The position numbers were made by a program, and so were the translations under genes. The notes beneath the pieces were generated by a model. That model saw only the letters and a program-made list of their open reading frames with translations. It had not been told where the DNA came from and searched no databases. A stretch of DNA of 64,000 nucleotides from Eubacterium limosum (GTDB lineage: Bacteria; Bacillota; Clostridia; Eubacteriales; Eubacteriaceae). This document shows, piece by piece, positions 7,786-16,093 of this stretch. The stretch spans positions 2,418,001-2,482,000 of the forward strand of contig NZ_CP019962.1 in NCBI RefSeq assembly GCF_000807675.2, in the 5' to 3' direction. The first letter of the stretch is position 1. Every line of letters starts with the position of its first letter.

Positions 7786-8913
7786 ATGCTGGAAAAATAT
7801 ATAGAAAAAGGCGGTAAGCGGCTGCGCTACGGCTATACAACAGGTTCCTGCGCCACAGCGGCGGCAAAGGGCGCGGTATCCATGCTGCTGGGTGGTCAGA
7901 AGCTGGAAACCATCGGCATTGACACACCAAAGGGGTGGCCGCTGACCATCGAGCTGTTTGACTGTGAGATCGGTGATCACTGGGCTTCCTGCTCGGTGAT
8001 CAAGGATGGCGGCGACGATCCGGATATTACAAACGGCGTTAAAATTTTTGTGAAGGTGACCGAAAAGGCCGAGCCCGGCATTACTTTTAAAGGTGGCAGG
8101 GGCGTTGGGAAGGTTACCCTGAAAGGCCTGAGCCTGCCGGTGGGAGAACCGGCCATCAATCCGGTTCCGCGGGAGATGATCACCCGCGAAATTATGAAGG
8201 TTATGAAGGAATACGGGGCAGAGGGCGGCTATGAGGTAGAGGTCTCCATTCCAGACGGTGAGGTTCTTGCTAAGAGGACATTTAACCCAAAGCTGGGGAT
8301 TGTCGGAGGCCTGTCTGTAGTGGGTACCTCTGGTATCGTTGAGCCCATGAGCGAGGATGCGCTGAAGGAATCCATGCGGCTGGAGCTGTCCATGCTCAAA
8401 GCAAAGGGAAATGATGAAATTATCTTTGTTCCAGGTAATTATGGCAAGGATTTTGTGGAATCACTCCATCTGAATACAGAGGTGCTTGTGAAAACCAGCA
8501 ATTTTATCGGCTTTATGCTTGAGGAAGCCGAGCGGATGGGCTTTAAAAAGATTCTCTTTGTCGGGCATTTGGGAAAGCTGGTAAAGGTGGCCGGCGGTCT
8601 GTTTAACACGCACAGCGCGGTGGCCGATGGGCGGATGGAAATTCTGGCGGCGCACTGCGCGCTTCTTGGCGGCAGTCAGCCATGTGTCGAAAAAATTATG
8701 AACAGCACCACCACTGATGAGGCGACCGACTACCTGCTAGAGGAAAAAATACCGGGATATTTTGATCATCTGGCCGAAGCGGTTAAAAGACGCTGCGAGG
8801 CAAAGGTCTATGATAATATTGAAATTGAAACAATTATTTTTTCAAAGGCACATGGTCTTTTGGGTGAAAGCGGCGGAGCAAAGGATATGGTAGAAGCGTT
8901 ATGTATAAATTAA
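7786..8913 (+). CDS. cbiD: Cobalt-precorrin-5B C1-methyltransferase
   Basis: A 375-residue protein matching CbiD over its whole length. The N-terminal motif GYTTGSCATAAAKGA and the later GNYGKDF and HLGKLVKVAGG segments are characteristic. CbiD methylates C-1 of the ring after CbiG has opened the delta-lactone, a step restricted to the oxygen-independent pathway. The ATG has a GAGGA ribosome site. The end of the gene overlaps cbiE by 13 bases, consistent with coupled translation. Confidence 0.94.
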   Translation: MLEKYIEKGGKRLRYGYTTGSCATAAAKGAVSMLLGGQKLETIGIDTPKGWPLTIELFDCEIGDHWASCSVIKDGGDDPDITNGVKIFVKVTEKAEPGITFKGGRGVGKVTLKGLSLPVGEPAINPVPREMITREIMKVMKEYGAEGGYEVEVSIPDGEVLAKRTFNPKLGIVGGLSVVGTSGIVEPMSEDALKESMRLELSMLKAKGNDEIIFVPGNYGKDFVESLHLNTEVLVKTSNFIGFMLEEAERMGFKKILFVGHLGKLVKVAGGLFNTHSAVADGRMEILAAHCALLGGSQPCVEKIMNSTTTDEATDYLLEEKIPGYFDHLAEAVKRRCEAKVYDNIEIETIIFSKAHGLLGESGGAKDMVEALCIN

Positions 8914-9527
8914 AAGTAGTAAGCCTTGGGCCAGGACATCCTGATTATATTCTCCCTATCGCTAAGAGGGAAATTGCCGAGGCCGAGGTCATTTTATGCG
9001 GGGAACGGCACCTGGAGAGCTTTGACGCTGCCGGTAAAGAAGTCATGATTATCGGCAGGGGAACGCCCTTGTCTGAGCTGATGCAGCGTGTAAAGGAATG
9101 TTATGCTGCCCGGAAAACAGCCATTGTCGTGTCGGGTGACTGCGGCTTTTACAGTCTTTTAACCTACACGAAAAAGAGGGTTCCGGCAGAGGATATCGAA
9201 GCGATCCCGGGGATATCCTCCTTACAGTATTTTTTTGCTAAAATCGGCATGACCTGGCAGGACGCAGAGATGATGAGTCTGCACGGCAGGGATCAGGATC
9301 TGCTAAAGCGCGTAGCGACAGGAAATAAGGTTGGTATTCTGACAGACGGAGAGCATAATACAGCCTATATTGCCAAAATGCTGAGGGAGAACAGTTATGG
9401 GGAAAAATTCCTTTATGTTGGGGAAGATCTCTCCTATTCAGACGAACGGATTACAAGATTAACAGTGGAGGAAGGCCTTAGCTTTAAGGAAAAAGGCATG
9501 GCCGTAGTGGTGATTGCAGATGAGTAG
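8901..9527 (+). CDS. cbiE: Cobalt-precorrin-7 C5-methyltransferase
   Basis: A 208-residue tetrapyrrole methylase. The N-terminus VVSLGPGHPDYILPIAKR and the central VSGDCGFYSL and AIPGISSLQYFFAKIG segments are those of CbiE. The enzyme adds the C-5 methyl group; in many organisms it is fused to CbiT as CobL/CbiET, but here they are separate, overlapping genes. It overlaps cbiD at its start and cbiT at its end (8 bases). Confidence 0.92.
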   Translation: MYKLKVVSLGPGHPDYILPIAKREIAEAEVILCGERHLESFDAAGKEVMIIGRGTPLSELMQRVKECYAARKTAIVVSGDCGFYSLLTYTKKRVPAEDIEAIPGISSLQYFFAKIGMTWQDAEMMSLHGRDQDLLKRVATGNKVGILTDGEHNTAYIAKMLRENSYGEKFLYVGEDLSYSDERITRLTVEEGLSFKEKGMAVVVIADE

Positions 9528-10098
9528 AGTAGCTGGCTATAAAGATGAAGATTACATCCGGGGAAAGGCCCCGATGACAAAGAGAGAGGTCCGTATTCTG
9601 ACAATCTCTTTATTGGGTATTCAGGAAAAAGACATCGTGGTGGACATTGGCGCCGGTACTGGCGGCCTGACCATGGAGGCGGCTTACGCGGCAAATGAGG
9701 GCAGGGTTTATGCGGTCGAAGCCAAAGACGCGGCGCTGGAGCTTGAAAAACAGAACATTGAAAAATTCGGTGCAGACAATGTGACCATTATTTCGGGAAA
9801 AGCGCCGGCAGTGCTTGAGGAAATCAAAGAAAAGGTTGATAAGGTGATTATCGGGGGTACCGGCGGACAGCTTGAGGAGATTTTTGTCTGGTGCAAAGAG
9901 CATTTGAACCCAGGCGGCAGGCTGGTAGCAAATTTTGTCACCATGGAAAATGCATCCCTGGCCACAACCCTGATGCGCAAATACTTTACCGATGTGGACA
10001 TGATTCAGGTTGGGGTCAGCCGGGGTGAGTTTATCGGCGGCCTCACCATGCTGAAAGCATCCAACCCTATTTTTATTATTACCGGGAGTGCGGAGTAA
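9520..10098 (+). CDS. cbiT: Cobalt-precorrin-6B C15-methyltransferase (decarboxylating)
   Basis: A 192-residue class I methyltransferase. The N-terminal GKAPMTKREVRIL is typical of CbiT and VVDIGAGTGGLTMEAA is the SAM-binding loop; GGTGGQLEEI follows in the family order. The enzyme methylates C-15 and removes the C-12 acetate carboxyl group. The ATG at 9520 overlaps the cbiE stop by 8 bases. It is the last recognised corrin gene of the first operon; a Cys-rich gene begins on the very next base after its stop. Confidence 0.93.
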   Translation: MSRVAGYKDEDYIRGKAPMTKREVRILTISLLGIQEKDIVVDIGAGTGGLTMEAAYAANEGRVYAVEAKDAALELEKQNIEKFGADNVTIISGKAPAVLEEIKEKVDKVIIGGTGGQLEEIFVWCKEHLNPGGRLVANFVTMENASLATTLMRKYFTDVDMIQVGVSRGEFIGGLTMLKASNPIFIITGSAE

Positions 10099-10485
10099 AT
10101 GAAGCGGGAGCTTGGGATTGCCTATTGCGGCCTGGCGTGCTGTTTCTGCGGCGAACACATTGCTTGCCCGGGGTGCGGAAAAGACGGCTGTAAGGATAAA
10201 GAGAATTGTAAAAACTACAGCTGCTGCCGCGAAAAGGGCCTTGAAGGCTGCTGGGAATGTGAGGCGTTTCCCTGCAAAGACAGCATGTTGAAAGATAAAC
10301 GCATGAAAGCCTTCGCGCAGTTTGTTAAAATCTACGGCAAGGAGACGCTGCTGGACTGCCTTGAGAGAAATGAGAAAGCGGGATTAGTTTACCATAAAGC
10401 CGGGAGCCTGGAGGGTGATTATGACTTGCCGGAAAGCGAAGAAGGGATTATCGAGCTGATCTTAACAGGTGAGGTAGAGGTGTAG
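10099..10485 (+). CDS. Cysteine-rich DUF3795-type protein
   Basis: A 128-residue protein with 13 cysteines in the first 59 residues, including CGLACCFC, CPGCGKDGC and CWECEAFPC. This pattern is that of the DUF3795 family, whose role is not established; a metal or Fe-S site is likely. The C-terminal half is a short helical region without cysteines. It begins directly after the cbiT stop with no gap, so it is probably cotranscribed with the B12 genes. A link to corrinoid chemistry or cobalt handling is only suggested by position. Confidence 0.7.
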   Translation: MKRELGIAYCGLACCFCGEHIACPGCGKDGCKDKENCKNYSCCREKGLEGCWECEAFPCKDSMLKDKRMKAFAQFVKIYGKETLLDCLERNEKAGLVYHKAGSLEGDYDLPESEEGIIELILTGEVEV

Positions 10486-10566
10486 AGTGAACCGTCAAAG
10501 TTTTTTGATTCCGCGTCTGACAGCGTTTTGCATAAATTTTAATACACAATAACAAAAGAATTTATG

Positions 10567-10595
10567 TTTACGGTGAAGCGCCAAAATGGTATGAT
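10567..10595 (+). promoter_or_regulatory. Predicted promoter of the paaK-ACT pair
   Basis: TTTACG at 10567-10572 and TATGAT at 10590-10595 are separated by 17 bases, about 75 bases before the next start codon. Called by eye. Confidence 0.5.
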
Positions 10596-10669
10596 ATATT
10601 AAAGATTATTATTAATAAAGCATGCGGCAGCGGCCATGTGCTTAGAATAACAGAGAGGAATTGAAAATT

Positions 10670-11971
10670 ATGGAGAATTATTTCCAGCCTGAAATCGAGT
10701 GTGCCTCACGGGAACAGATCCGGGCCTGGCAGGATGAACGTTTGGTTGAGACGGTTAAGCATGTTTATGAAAACGTCCCCTATTACAGAAATCTGATGGA
10801 AGAAAAAAATGTGACCCCAGACGACATCAAGGGTGTGGATGATTTACACAAACTGCCGTTTTTAACAAAGGATGACCTGAGAGAGGCCTATCCTTACGGA
10901 CTTTTGGCAGAGCCGCTGGAAAACTGTGTGCGTATCCAGTCTACCAGCGGAACCACTGGACGCCGGGTCGTCGCTTTTTATACCCAGGATGATATTGACC
11001 TGTGGGATGAATGCTGCGCTCGTGCCATTGTGGCAGCCGGCGGAACCAAGGAAGATGTGGTGCATGTCTCCTACGGCTATGGCCTGTTTACCGGCGGCCC
11101 TGGCTTGAACGGCGGTTCCCATAAGGTGGGTTGTCTGACACTGCCGATGTCTTCAGGGAACACTGAACGTCAGATTCAGTTTATGCGGGATCTGGGCTCC
11201 ACGATTCTCTGCTGTACGCCATCCTATGCCGCGTTCCTGGGGGAAACGGTTTGTGAAATGGGTCTTCAGGATGAAATTAAGCTGAAAGCCGGTATCTTCG
11301 GTGCGGAAGCCTGGAGTGAGGAAATGCGCCAGGATATTCAGAATAAGCTTGGCATCAAAGCCTATGATATTTACGGGCTCACCGAAATCTCTGGGCCGGG
11401 CGTGTCCTTTGAATGCAGCGAACAGACAGGTATGCACATCAATGAAGACCACTTTATCGCTGAGATCATCGACCCGAATACCGGTGAGGTACTGCCGGAT
11501 GGCGAGAAAGGCGAGTTGGTATTCACAAGCATTACTAAAAAAGCATTCCCGCTGCTCCGCTACCGCACCCGTGACATCTGTGTCCTGAGCCGCGAAAAAT
11601 GCTCCTGTGGAAGAACCCATGTCAAGATGACCAAGCCAATGGGCCGCAGCGACGATATGCTCATCGTAAAAGGTGTTAATGTATTTCCATCACAGATTGA
11701 AACAGTGCTCTTAAACAAAGGGTATCCGGCAAATTATCAGATCATTGTCAGCCGTGAAAACAACAGCGATAAGCTGGATGTTCAGGTTGAAATGACCCTT
11801 GAAATGTTCTCGGATAACCTGAGAGAGGTTTCAGCCAGAGAAAAAGAACTGATCGACGCATTGAAGGCCATGCTCGGTATTTATGCCAATGTTCAGCTGG
11901 TTGCGCCGAAGTCCATTACCCGCAGCGAAGGCAAAGCCGTTCGCGTGATTGATAAACGTAATTTATATTAA
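10670..11971 (+). CDS. paaK: Phenylacetate-CoA ligase family protein
   Basis: A 433-residue adenylate-forming enzyme. STSGTTGRRV is the ATP-loop, YGLTEISGPG the A5 motif and YRTRDICVLSREKC the A7/A8 region followed by a CSCGRTH metal-like segment, all as in PaaK. Length and order fit the family, which makes acyl-CoA thioesters from aryl acids. The ATG at 10670 lies ten bases after GAGAGGA. In anaerobes such genes are found beside indolepyruvate oxidoreductase and ACT genes and serve amino-acid-derived aryl acetates. Here only the ACT partner follows, 11 bases on, so phenylacetate itself is not proven as substrate. Confidence 0.85.
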   Translation: MENYFQPEIECASREQIRAWQDERLVETVKHVYENVPYYRNLMEEKNVTPDDIKGVDDLHKLPFLTKDDLREAYPYGLLAEPLENCVRIQSTSGTTGRRVVAFYTQDDIDLWDECCARAIVAAGGTKEDVVHVSYGYGLFTGGPGLNGGSHKVGCLTLPMSSGNTERQIQFMRDLGSTILCCTPSYAAFLGETVCEMGLQDEIKLKAGIFGAEAWSEEMRQDIQNKLGIKAYDIYGLTEISGPGVSFECSEQTGMHINEDHFIAEIIDPNTGEVLPDGEKGELVFTSITKKAFPLLRYRTRDICVLSREKCSCGRTHVKMTKPMGRSDDMLIVKGVNVFPSQIETVLLNKGYPANYQIIVSRENNSDKLDVQVEMTLEMFSDNLREVSAREKELIDALKAMLGIYANVQLVAPKSITRSEGKAVRVIDKRNLY

Positions 11972-11982
11972 ACGAGGTGTAA

Positions 11983-12417
11983 ATGATGACGATTAAACAG
12001 ATTTCCGTATTTGTGGAAAACAAAGCTGGCCAGTTGTCGAATTTTGTGGATGTGCTGTCAGAAAATGATATTGACATGCGCGCCCTTTCCCTTGCCGAAA
12101 CCAAGGATTTTGGCATTGTCCGCGTCATTGTGGATGATTCTTATAAAGCGTCGACCGTCCTCAAGGAGGCTGGCTACATCTTTAAGCTGACGCCAGTGCT
12201 GGCAGCGGCTGTTCCAGATGAACCGGGAGCGCTGAAAAATATTTTGAAGATTCTGGGCGACAGCAACATCAACCTGGAATACACCTATGCCTTTATCACC
12301 CGAAAAAAGGATCTGGCTTACATGATCTTAAGGGTTGAAGACAATGAAAAAGCCATTGAAGCACTTTCAAGAAGCGGTGTGAAGCTGCTGACTCAGGAAG
12401 ACCTCGAAGAGCTTTAA
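11983..12417 (+). CDS. Tandem ACT-domain protein
   Basis: A 144-residue protein made of two ACT domains, about residues 3-70 and 72-140. Each has the beta-alpha-beta-beta-alpha-beta pattern, and PDEPGALKNIL in the second is the typical ligand-loop turn. Such stand-alone ACT pairs bind amino acids. Its place directly after the PaaK-like gene and before a strong terminator suggests a regulator or accessory subunit for that enzyme. The start could be either of the two adjacent ATG codons at 11983 and 11986. The ligand is unknown. Confidence 0.82.
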   Translation: MMTIKQISVFVENKAGQLSNFVDVLSENDIDMRALSLAETKDFGIVRVIVDDSYKASTVLKEAGYIFKLTPVLAAAVPDEPGALKNILKILGDSNINLEYTYAFITRKKDLAYMILRVEDNEKAIEALSRSGVKLLTQEDLEEL

Positions 12418-12435
12418 ATTGAAATAAATAAAAAA

Positions 12436-12471
12436 CCGGGACGTAACGAAAAGTTACGTCCCGGACTTTTT
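12436..12471. terminator. Bidirectional terminator between the ACT gene and fba
   Basis: A perfect 12-bp stem (CCGGGACGTAAC at 12436-12447 with its complement at 12453-12464) has a GAAAA loop, a T-run on the right and an A-run on the left. It can stop transcription from both convergent units. A close relative occurs at 32066-32098. Confidence 0.9.
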
Positions 12472-12480
12472 TTGCGCTGT

Positions 12481-13350
12481 TTAAGCGTCTGCCTTTCCAG
12501 TGGAACCGAAAAGATCCATTTTTACTTTTACGATATCTTTAATGGCCTGTGTGCCAGGTGCCAGTAATTTACGAGGATCAAAACCCTTGCCTTCAAGGTC
12601 TTTGCCGGCTTCGATGTATTTTCTGGTCGCTTCAGCAAATACGAGCTGGCATTCGGTATTTACATTGATTTTTGCTACGCCTAAATCAATGGCTTTTCTG
12701 ACCATTTCATCCGGAATACCGGTACCACCATGGAGAACGAGAGGCATATCACCGGTTTTTTCCTGAATTTTAGCTAAAACGTCGAAGTTTAAGCCTTGCC
12801 AGTTTTCTGGGTATTTTCCATGGATATTACCAATTCCGGCAGCTAACATGGTGACGCCTAAATCAGCAATTTTTTTACATTCTTCAGGATCAGCGAATTC
12901 GCCGGTTCCGACAACGCCGTCTTCTTCACCGCCGATGGCGCCGACTTCTGCTTCCAGGGATAAGCCCTTGCCGCGGCAGATTTCAACCAGTTCTTTTGTT
13001 TTTTCGATGTTTTCATCAAAAGGCAGATGAGAACCGTCGAACATGATGGATGAGAAGCCGGCTGCGATACAGGCCTTTGCGCCTTCGTAGCTGCCGTGGT
13101 CTAAATGAAGGGCAACCGGAACAGAAATATTTAATTCGTCCAGCATTCCGTTAACCATATTGGTGACTGTTTTATAGCCACACATATATTTTCCAGCACC
13201 TTCAGAAACCCCTAAGATAACAGGTGATCTCTGCTCATTGGCCGTCTGAAGAACCGCTTTGGTCCATTCAAGATTATTGATGTTGAACTGTCCCACACCA
13301 TAATGGCCTGCTTTTGCTTTATTAAGCATTTCTTTTGCTGATACTAACAT
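12481..13350 (-). CDS. fba: Class II fructose-1,6-bisphosphate aldolase
   Basis: A 289-residue zinc-dependent aldolase of glycolysis and gluconeogenesis, which splits fructose bisphosphate into two triose phosphates. Metal-binding histidines are visible in VALHLDHGSY, IGNIHGKYP and VLHGGTGIP, and AEVGAIGGEEDGVVG contains the conserved acidic loop. The length is usual for the short bacterial type. An AGGAGGA ribosome site precedes the ATG, and a good promoter lies at 13396-13424. It is transcribed against the paaK-ACT pair and shares a terminator with it. The GntR gene behind it is in the same orientation but has its own promoter. Confidence 0.95.
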   Translation of the reverse strand: MLVSAKEMLNKAKAGHYGVGQFNINNLEWTKAVLQTANEQRSPVILGVSEGAGKYMCGYKTVTNMVNGMLDELNISVPVALHLDHGSYEGAKACIAAGFSSIMFDGSHLPFDENIEKTKELVEICRGKGLSLEAEVGAIGGEEDGVVGTGEFADPEECKKIADLGVTMLAAGIGNIHGKYPENWQGLNFDVLAKIQEKTGDMPLVLHGGTGIPDEMVRKAIDLGVAKINVNTECQLVFAEATRKYIEAGKDLEGKGFDPRKLLAPGTQAIKDIVKVKMDLFGSTGKADA

Positions 13351-13395
13351 AATAGAATGATCCTCCTAAAATTTTGAGTTTAACTAACTTTATAA

Positions 13396-13424
13396 ATTAT
13401 ATATTAAGTGCAAAAAAGTCTCAA
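13396..13424 (-). promoter_or_regulatory. Predicted promoter of fba
   Basis: On the minus strand TTGAGA (13424-13419) and TATAAT (13401-13396) are separated by 17 bases, about 45 bases before the fba start. This is close to the sigma-A consensus. Confidence 0.7.
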
Positions 13425-13503
13425 GACCTATACCAATTTTTCCAGCATGAAAACCCAGGTTAATCATTTGCAGATTTTATTAAAGCGGTTTCATTTTTTT
13501 AGA

Positions 13504-14955
13504 TCAGAGAGTCTTTTCTTTAATTTCTTCAGGTTGCTCTGAGTAGAGAAGCCTTAATTTGTTCTCTGAGTACTCATAGGTATGCTTGTAAGTGCTCTCA
13601 ATGATTTTTCCCAGCAGAGCAGTATCGTTGTTTGAGATAGCCTTTGAGAGCTTGTCCATATCGCCGTATAAAAGGCGGTCGACACGGTCATAATCATCAT
13701 TACTGACAAAGGTTTTAAGAATGACCCCATAAGCCAGTTTGATTTTCAGATGCTCGTAAATATTCTGTATGGCCGGGGACTGGATTGATGAGATTAGAAT
13801 ATCGGTTAAGGCTGTTGTGATGCCGCGGCTGTAGCGTTTACTTTCCAGAAGCTCAAGAATATGTTTTTTGTCCTTTTCGCTCATGGATTTGAAAGCGTCA
13901 AAGGCGATAGCCTTACATGAATAGCGCAGAATCTGGAGACTGCTCAGGTATTCGTCCAGCTGGCCAAGGACTTCCGGGGAATGAGAACGCTCAAAAACGA
14001 TTTGGGTGCCCTTTCCATTAAAGGTTCTGGTCAGGCCGAGGGAATTCAGGATAGACAGGGCTTTTCGGACGGTAACTGGTGAAACGCCATAAACTCTGCG
14101 CAGTTCGGATTCGGAAGGAAGAAAATCGCCGGCTACATTGCCGGATTTTTCGCTCTCCCACATAATATCACTGGCAATCCTCAGATAAAGCGGTGTCGGA
14201 GCATTGTCGATAAACCAGTTAAAACTTTCAGCTTCAGAAGGCGCCGCCGGTGCGTTCACCATATAGGCCGCATCAAAGCGCTGGCTGATTTCATTAAAGC
14301 CCTGAAGCAGTAAATGATGAAAATGTTTGAAATTCTGCTTAGCGGCATGGTCCAGCAGTTCTTTGTACCATCCTTTGATGGTGTCTTCTGAAAGATCTTC
14401 ATGGAGCGTATGGCCAGTAATACTGCTGTGAATGGAGTCGATTCGGACAAAATCGCAGACCTGTTCAAAAAGTTCGATGATAAAAGGATTTTCTGTTCTT
14501 CTCAGGATATTCCGGATGAAGCGGCAGTGAAAAGCAAACAATTCGATCGGGTTGGAAGAATCCAGATTGTCGGTCATTTCGTAAAGGGTCATATAATCCT
14601 CACTGTTGCATTTAGAAGCGCCGTGTGTAATGATGCTGGGTAAAAGGATAGAAAGCATCCGGTATGTATCACTGATGCCGTGACACCGGTTTTTAAAGCG
14701 TTTTTCATAAGCTGCGCGGTGCTCTGGCAGGCGGCTGTCAAAGATAACCTGAGCATTTTTACCGTGGGAGCAGAAAATAAGATTGTTGTCCTGCAACAGA
14801 CGCAGGGCCTTTCGAACGGAATTACGACTGGCACCCATTTGTTTGCTGATTTTAGGTTCAGATGGCAGGGTATCACCCAGTTTTAATTTGCCGTTGTAAA
14901 TATCATCCTCAATCTTTCTGCAAATAAATAGATACAATGGAATTTCTTTTTTCAA
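13504..14955 (-). CDS. GntR-type regulator with two DNA-binding domains
   Basis: A 483-residue protein that looks like two GntR regulators joined head to tail. The first winged-helix domain spans about residues 8-72 (TLPSEPKISKQMGASRNSVR) and the second about 254-322 (FLPSESELRRVYGVSPVTVR). Each is followed by ~160 residues of mostly helical sequence, the likely effector-binding part. Ordinary GntR proteins are about half this length and dimerise, so this one may act as a built-in pseudo-dimer. Its target is unknown; fba behind it and the RNA/XRE locus in front are the nearest candidates. A possible extended -10 promoter lies just upstream. Confidence 0.8.
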   Translation of the reverse strand: MKKEIPLYLFICRKIEDDIYNGKLKLGDTLPSEPKISKQMGASRNSVRKALRLLQDNNLIFCSHGKNAQVIFDSRLPEHRAAYEKRFKNRCHGISDTYRMLSILLPSIITHGASKCNSEDYMTLYEMTDNLDSSNPIELFAFHCRFIRNILRRTENPFIIELFEQVCDFVRIDSIHSSITGHTLHEDLSEDTIKGWYKELLDHAAKQNFKHFHHLLLQGFNEISQRFDAAYMVNAPAAPSEAESFNWFIDNAPTPLYLRIASDIMWESEKSGNVAGDFLPSESELRRVYGVSPVTVRKALSILNSLGLTRTFNGKGTQIVFERSHSPEVLGQLDEYLSSLQILRYSCKAIAFDAFKSMSEKDKKHILELLESKRYSRGITTALTDILISSIQSPAIQNIYEHLKIKLAYGVILKTFVSNDDYDRVDRLLYGDMDKLSKAISNNDTALLGKIIESTYKHTYEYSENKLRLLYSEQPEEIKEKTL

Positions 14956-14984
14956 AATACAATCTCCTTTGGGGGTATTTTAAT

Positions 14985-14993
14985 AGTATAACA
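14985..14993 (-). promoter_or_regulatory. Predicted extended -10 promoter of the GntR gene
   Basis: The minus strand reads TG-T-TATACT (14993-14985), 30 bases before the start codon. No good -35 box is visible. Confidence 0.4.
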
Positions 14994-15287
14994 TCATTTA
15001 GTAAAAATCACATTTAAATTGAGAAAAAATTATAAAGAAATTCTCTTTTGCTTAACCTTTACCATATCGGAATTAGATGTAAGAGCCTCAAAATGAGGTG
15101 TACCCATTTTGAAGAGAATTAAACATAGAAAAAATATTTTGATGGTAGTAGAATACTGAAAATATTCTAAAATGGGTTTTTCACATTGTGAATTCGGGTA
15201 AAAATAAAAAAACGAATAAAAAGGATATAATTGGTTGAATTAAAATGATAACTTCAATTGCAGATAAAAAGTTTTTAAATAAAGAGA

Positions 15288-15316
15288 TTGCTTTGACGGG
15301 AGATTCGATTTATAAT
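15288..15316 (+). promoter_or_regulatory. Strong predicted promoter of a structured RNA
   Basis: TTGCTT at 15288-15293 and a perfect TATAAT at 15311-15316 are 17 bases apart. Transcription would start near 15323, just before a GC-rich hairpin region. The preceding 270 bases (15017-15287) hold no gene; they contain only short inverted repeats built on AAAATG, for example 15089-15095 with 15105-15111. Confidence 0.6.
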
Positions 15317-15322
15317 AAAGTA

Positions 15323-15570
15323 TATATATTGGGAAAACTAAATAAAAATTGCGGCATCCGGAAAGTGCTGGCACACTTATCCGGCTTGCGCAGGTGCACA
15401 ACCACCATACACAACGGCCCTGGGGGGCACGTACCGCATTACTTATTATAGGCTATTTTTGTGCTAAAAACAAGAGGACACCCTATAAATAAGTGGGCTT
15501 ATTTGTGTTAGCATTTTATAAAAGTGTCATATAACTGTGCATGGTTGGTTTAATCCTGCACAGTTTTTTA
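15323..15570 (+). ncRNA. Candidate structured RNA or leader upstream of the XRE gene
   Basis: A GC-rich block in an AT-rich intergenic region folds by eye into several stems. TGCGG (15350-15354) pairs with CCGCA (15434-15438). Inside, CCGGA+AAGTG (15358-15367) pairs with CACTT and TCCGG (15374-15384), and GCCC (15417-15420) with GGGC (15425-15428). Downstream, TTATAGG (15446-15452) pairs with CCTATAA (15482-15488), AATAAG (15488-15493) with CTTATT (15498-15503), and a terminator hairpin ends the unit. A strong promoter lies directly upstream. The unit can be a free small RNA or an attenuator of the XRE gene that starts 32 bases later. I could not match it to a named RNA family. Confidence 0.55.
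15533..15570 (+). terminator. Intrinsic terminator of the structured RNA
   Basis: AACTGTGCA (15533-15541) pairs perfectly with TGCACAGTT (15557-15565) and is followed by a T-run. It lies just before the ribosome site of the XRE gene. Confidence 0.75.
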
Positions 15571-15601
15571 TTTGGTTTTCCCTGAAATTTAGGAGAAGAC
15601 A

Positions 15602-15943
15602 ATGGAATCAAGGTTAGATCAAAAGGCAATTGGCCAGCGTATCCGGCAGCGTAGAACTTTTTTAAATATGAGCCGCGAGGATTTGGCGCGAAAAATAGGG
15701 ATTACACAGACTTTTTTAACGGACATTGAGCTGGGAACCAAAGGCTTTTCTCTTAAGAGTCTTGAACGTTTCTGCGAAGCGTTAAAAATGTCTTCAGACA
15801 GCATCCTGTTTGGCAAAAGCCTGGATGAGAAAGAAAAAAACACTGCATTGCTTGATATTCTAGAGCATTGCCCTGATGAAAAAAAGGAATACGCAGAAAG
15901 AATGATGATGCTCTTTTTAATGAGCCATGAAACAGAAAACTAG
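15602..15943 (+). CDS. XRE-family helix-turn-helix regulator
   Basis: A 113-residue protein with an N-terminal XRE/Cro helix-turn-helix at about residues 8-65: IGQRIRQRRTFLNMSREDLA, then IGITQTFLTDIELG. The C-terminal ~45 residues are helical and acidic with no known domain. An AGGAGA ribosome site lies before the ATG. There is no room for a separate promoter after the preceding terminator, so expression probably depends on read-through of the structured RNA. A terminator follows 17 bases after its stop. Targets are unknown. Confidence 0.85.
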   Translation: MESRLDQKAIGQRIRQRRTFLNMSREDLARKIGITQTFLTDIELGTKGFSLKSLERFCEALKMSSDSILFGKSLDEKEKNTALLDILEHCPDEKKEYAERMMMLFLMSHETEN

Positions 15944-15960
15944 CGTGAATGTGTAAAATG

Positions 15961-15991
15961 ACCGGACTCTGGAAAAAGAGACCGGTTTTTT
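15961..15991 (+). terminator. Terminator of the XRE gene
   Basis: ACCGG-A-CTCT pairs with AGAG-A-CCGGT (one A-A mismatch) around a GGAAAA loop, followed by seven T residues from 15985. Confidence 0.8.
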
Positions 15992-16093
15992 ATTGCCTGT
16001 AATCCGATTACAGAAAATATGTAGAATATTCGGTGAAATTGGCAAAAAACTGCTTATTTCCCATAAAAAGGGGTAGCGTCTGAGTCAGATTGG

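Noticed and set aside
15245-15451. Open frame of 68 codons upstream of the XRE gene.
   Set aside because: It runs across the promoter and into the hairpin-rich region, has no ribosome site and no family resemblance; a structured RNA explains the region better.
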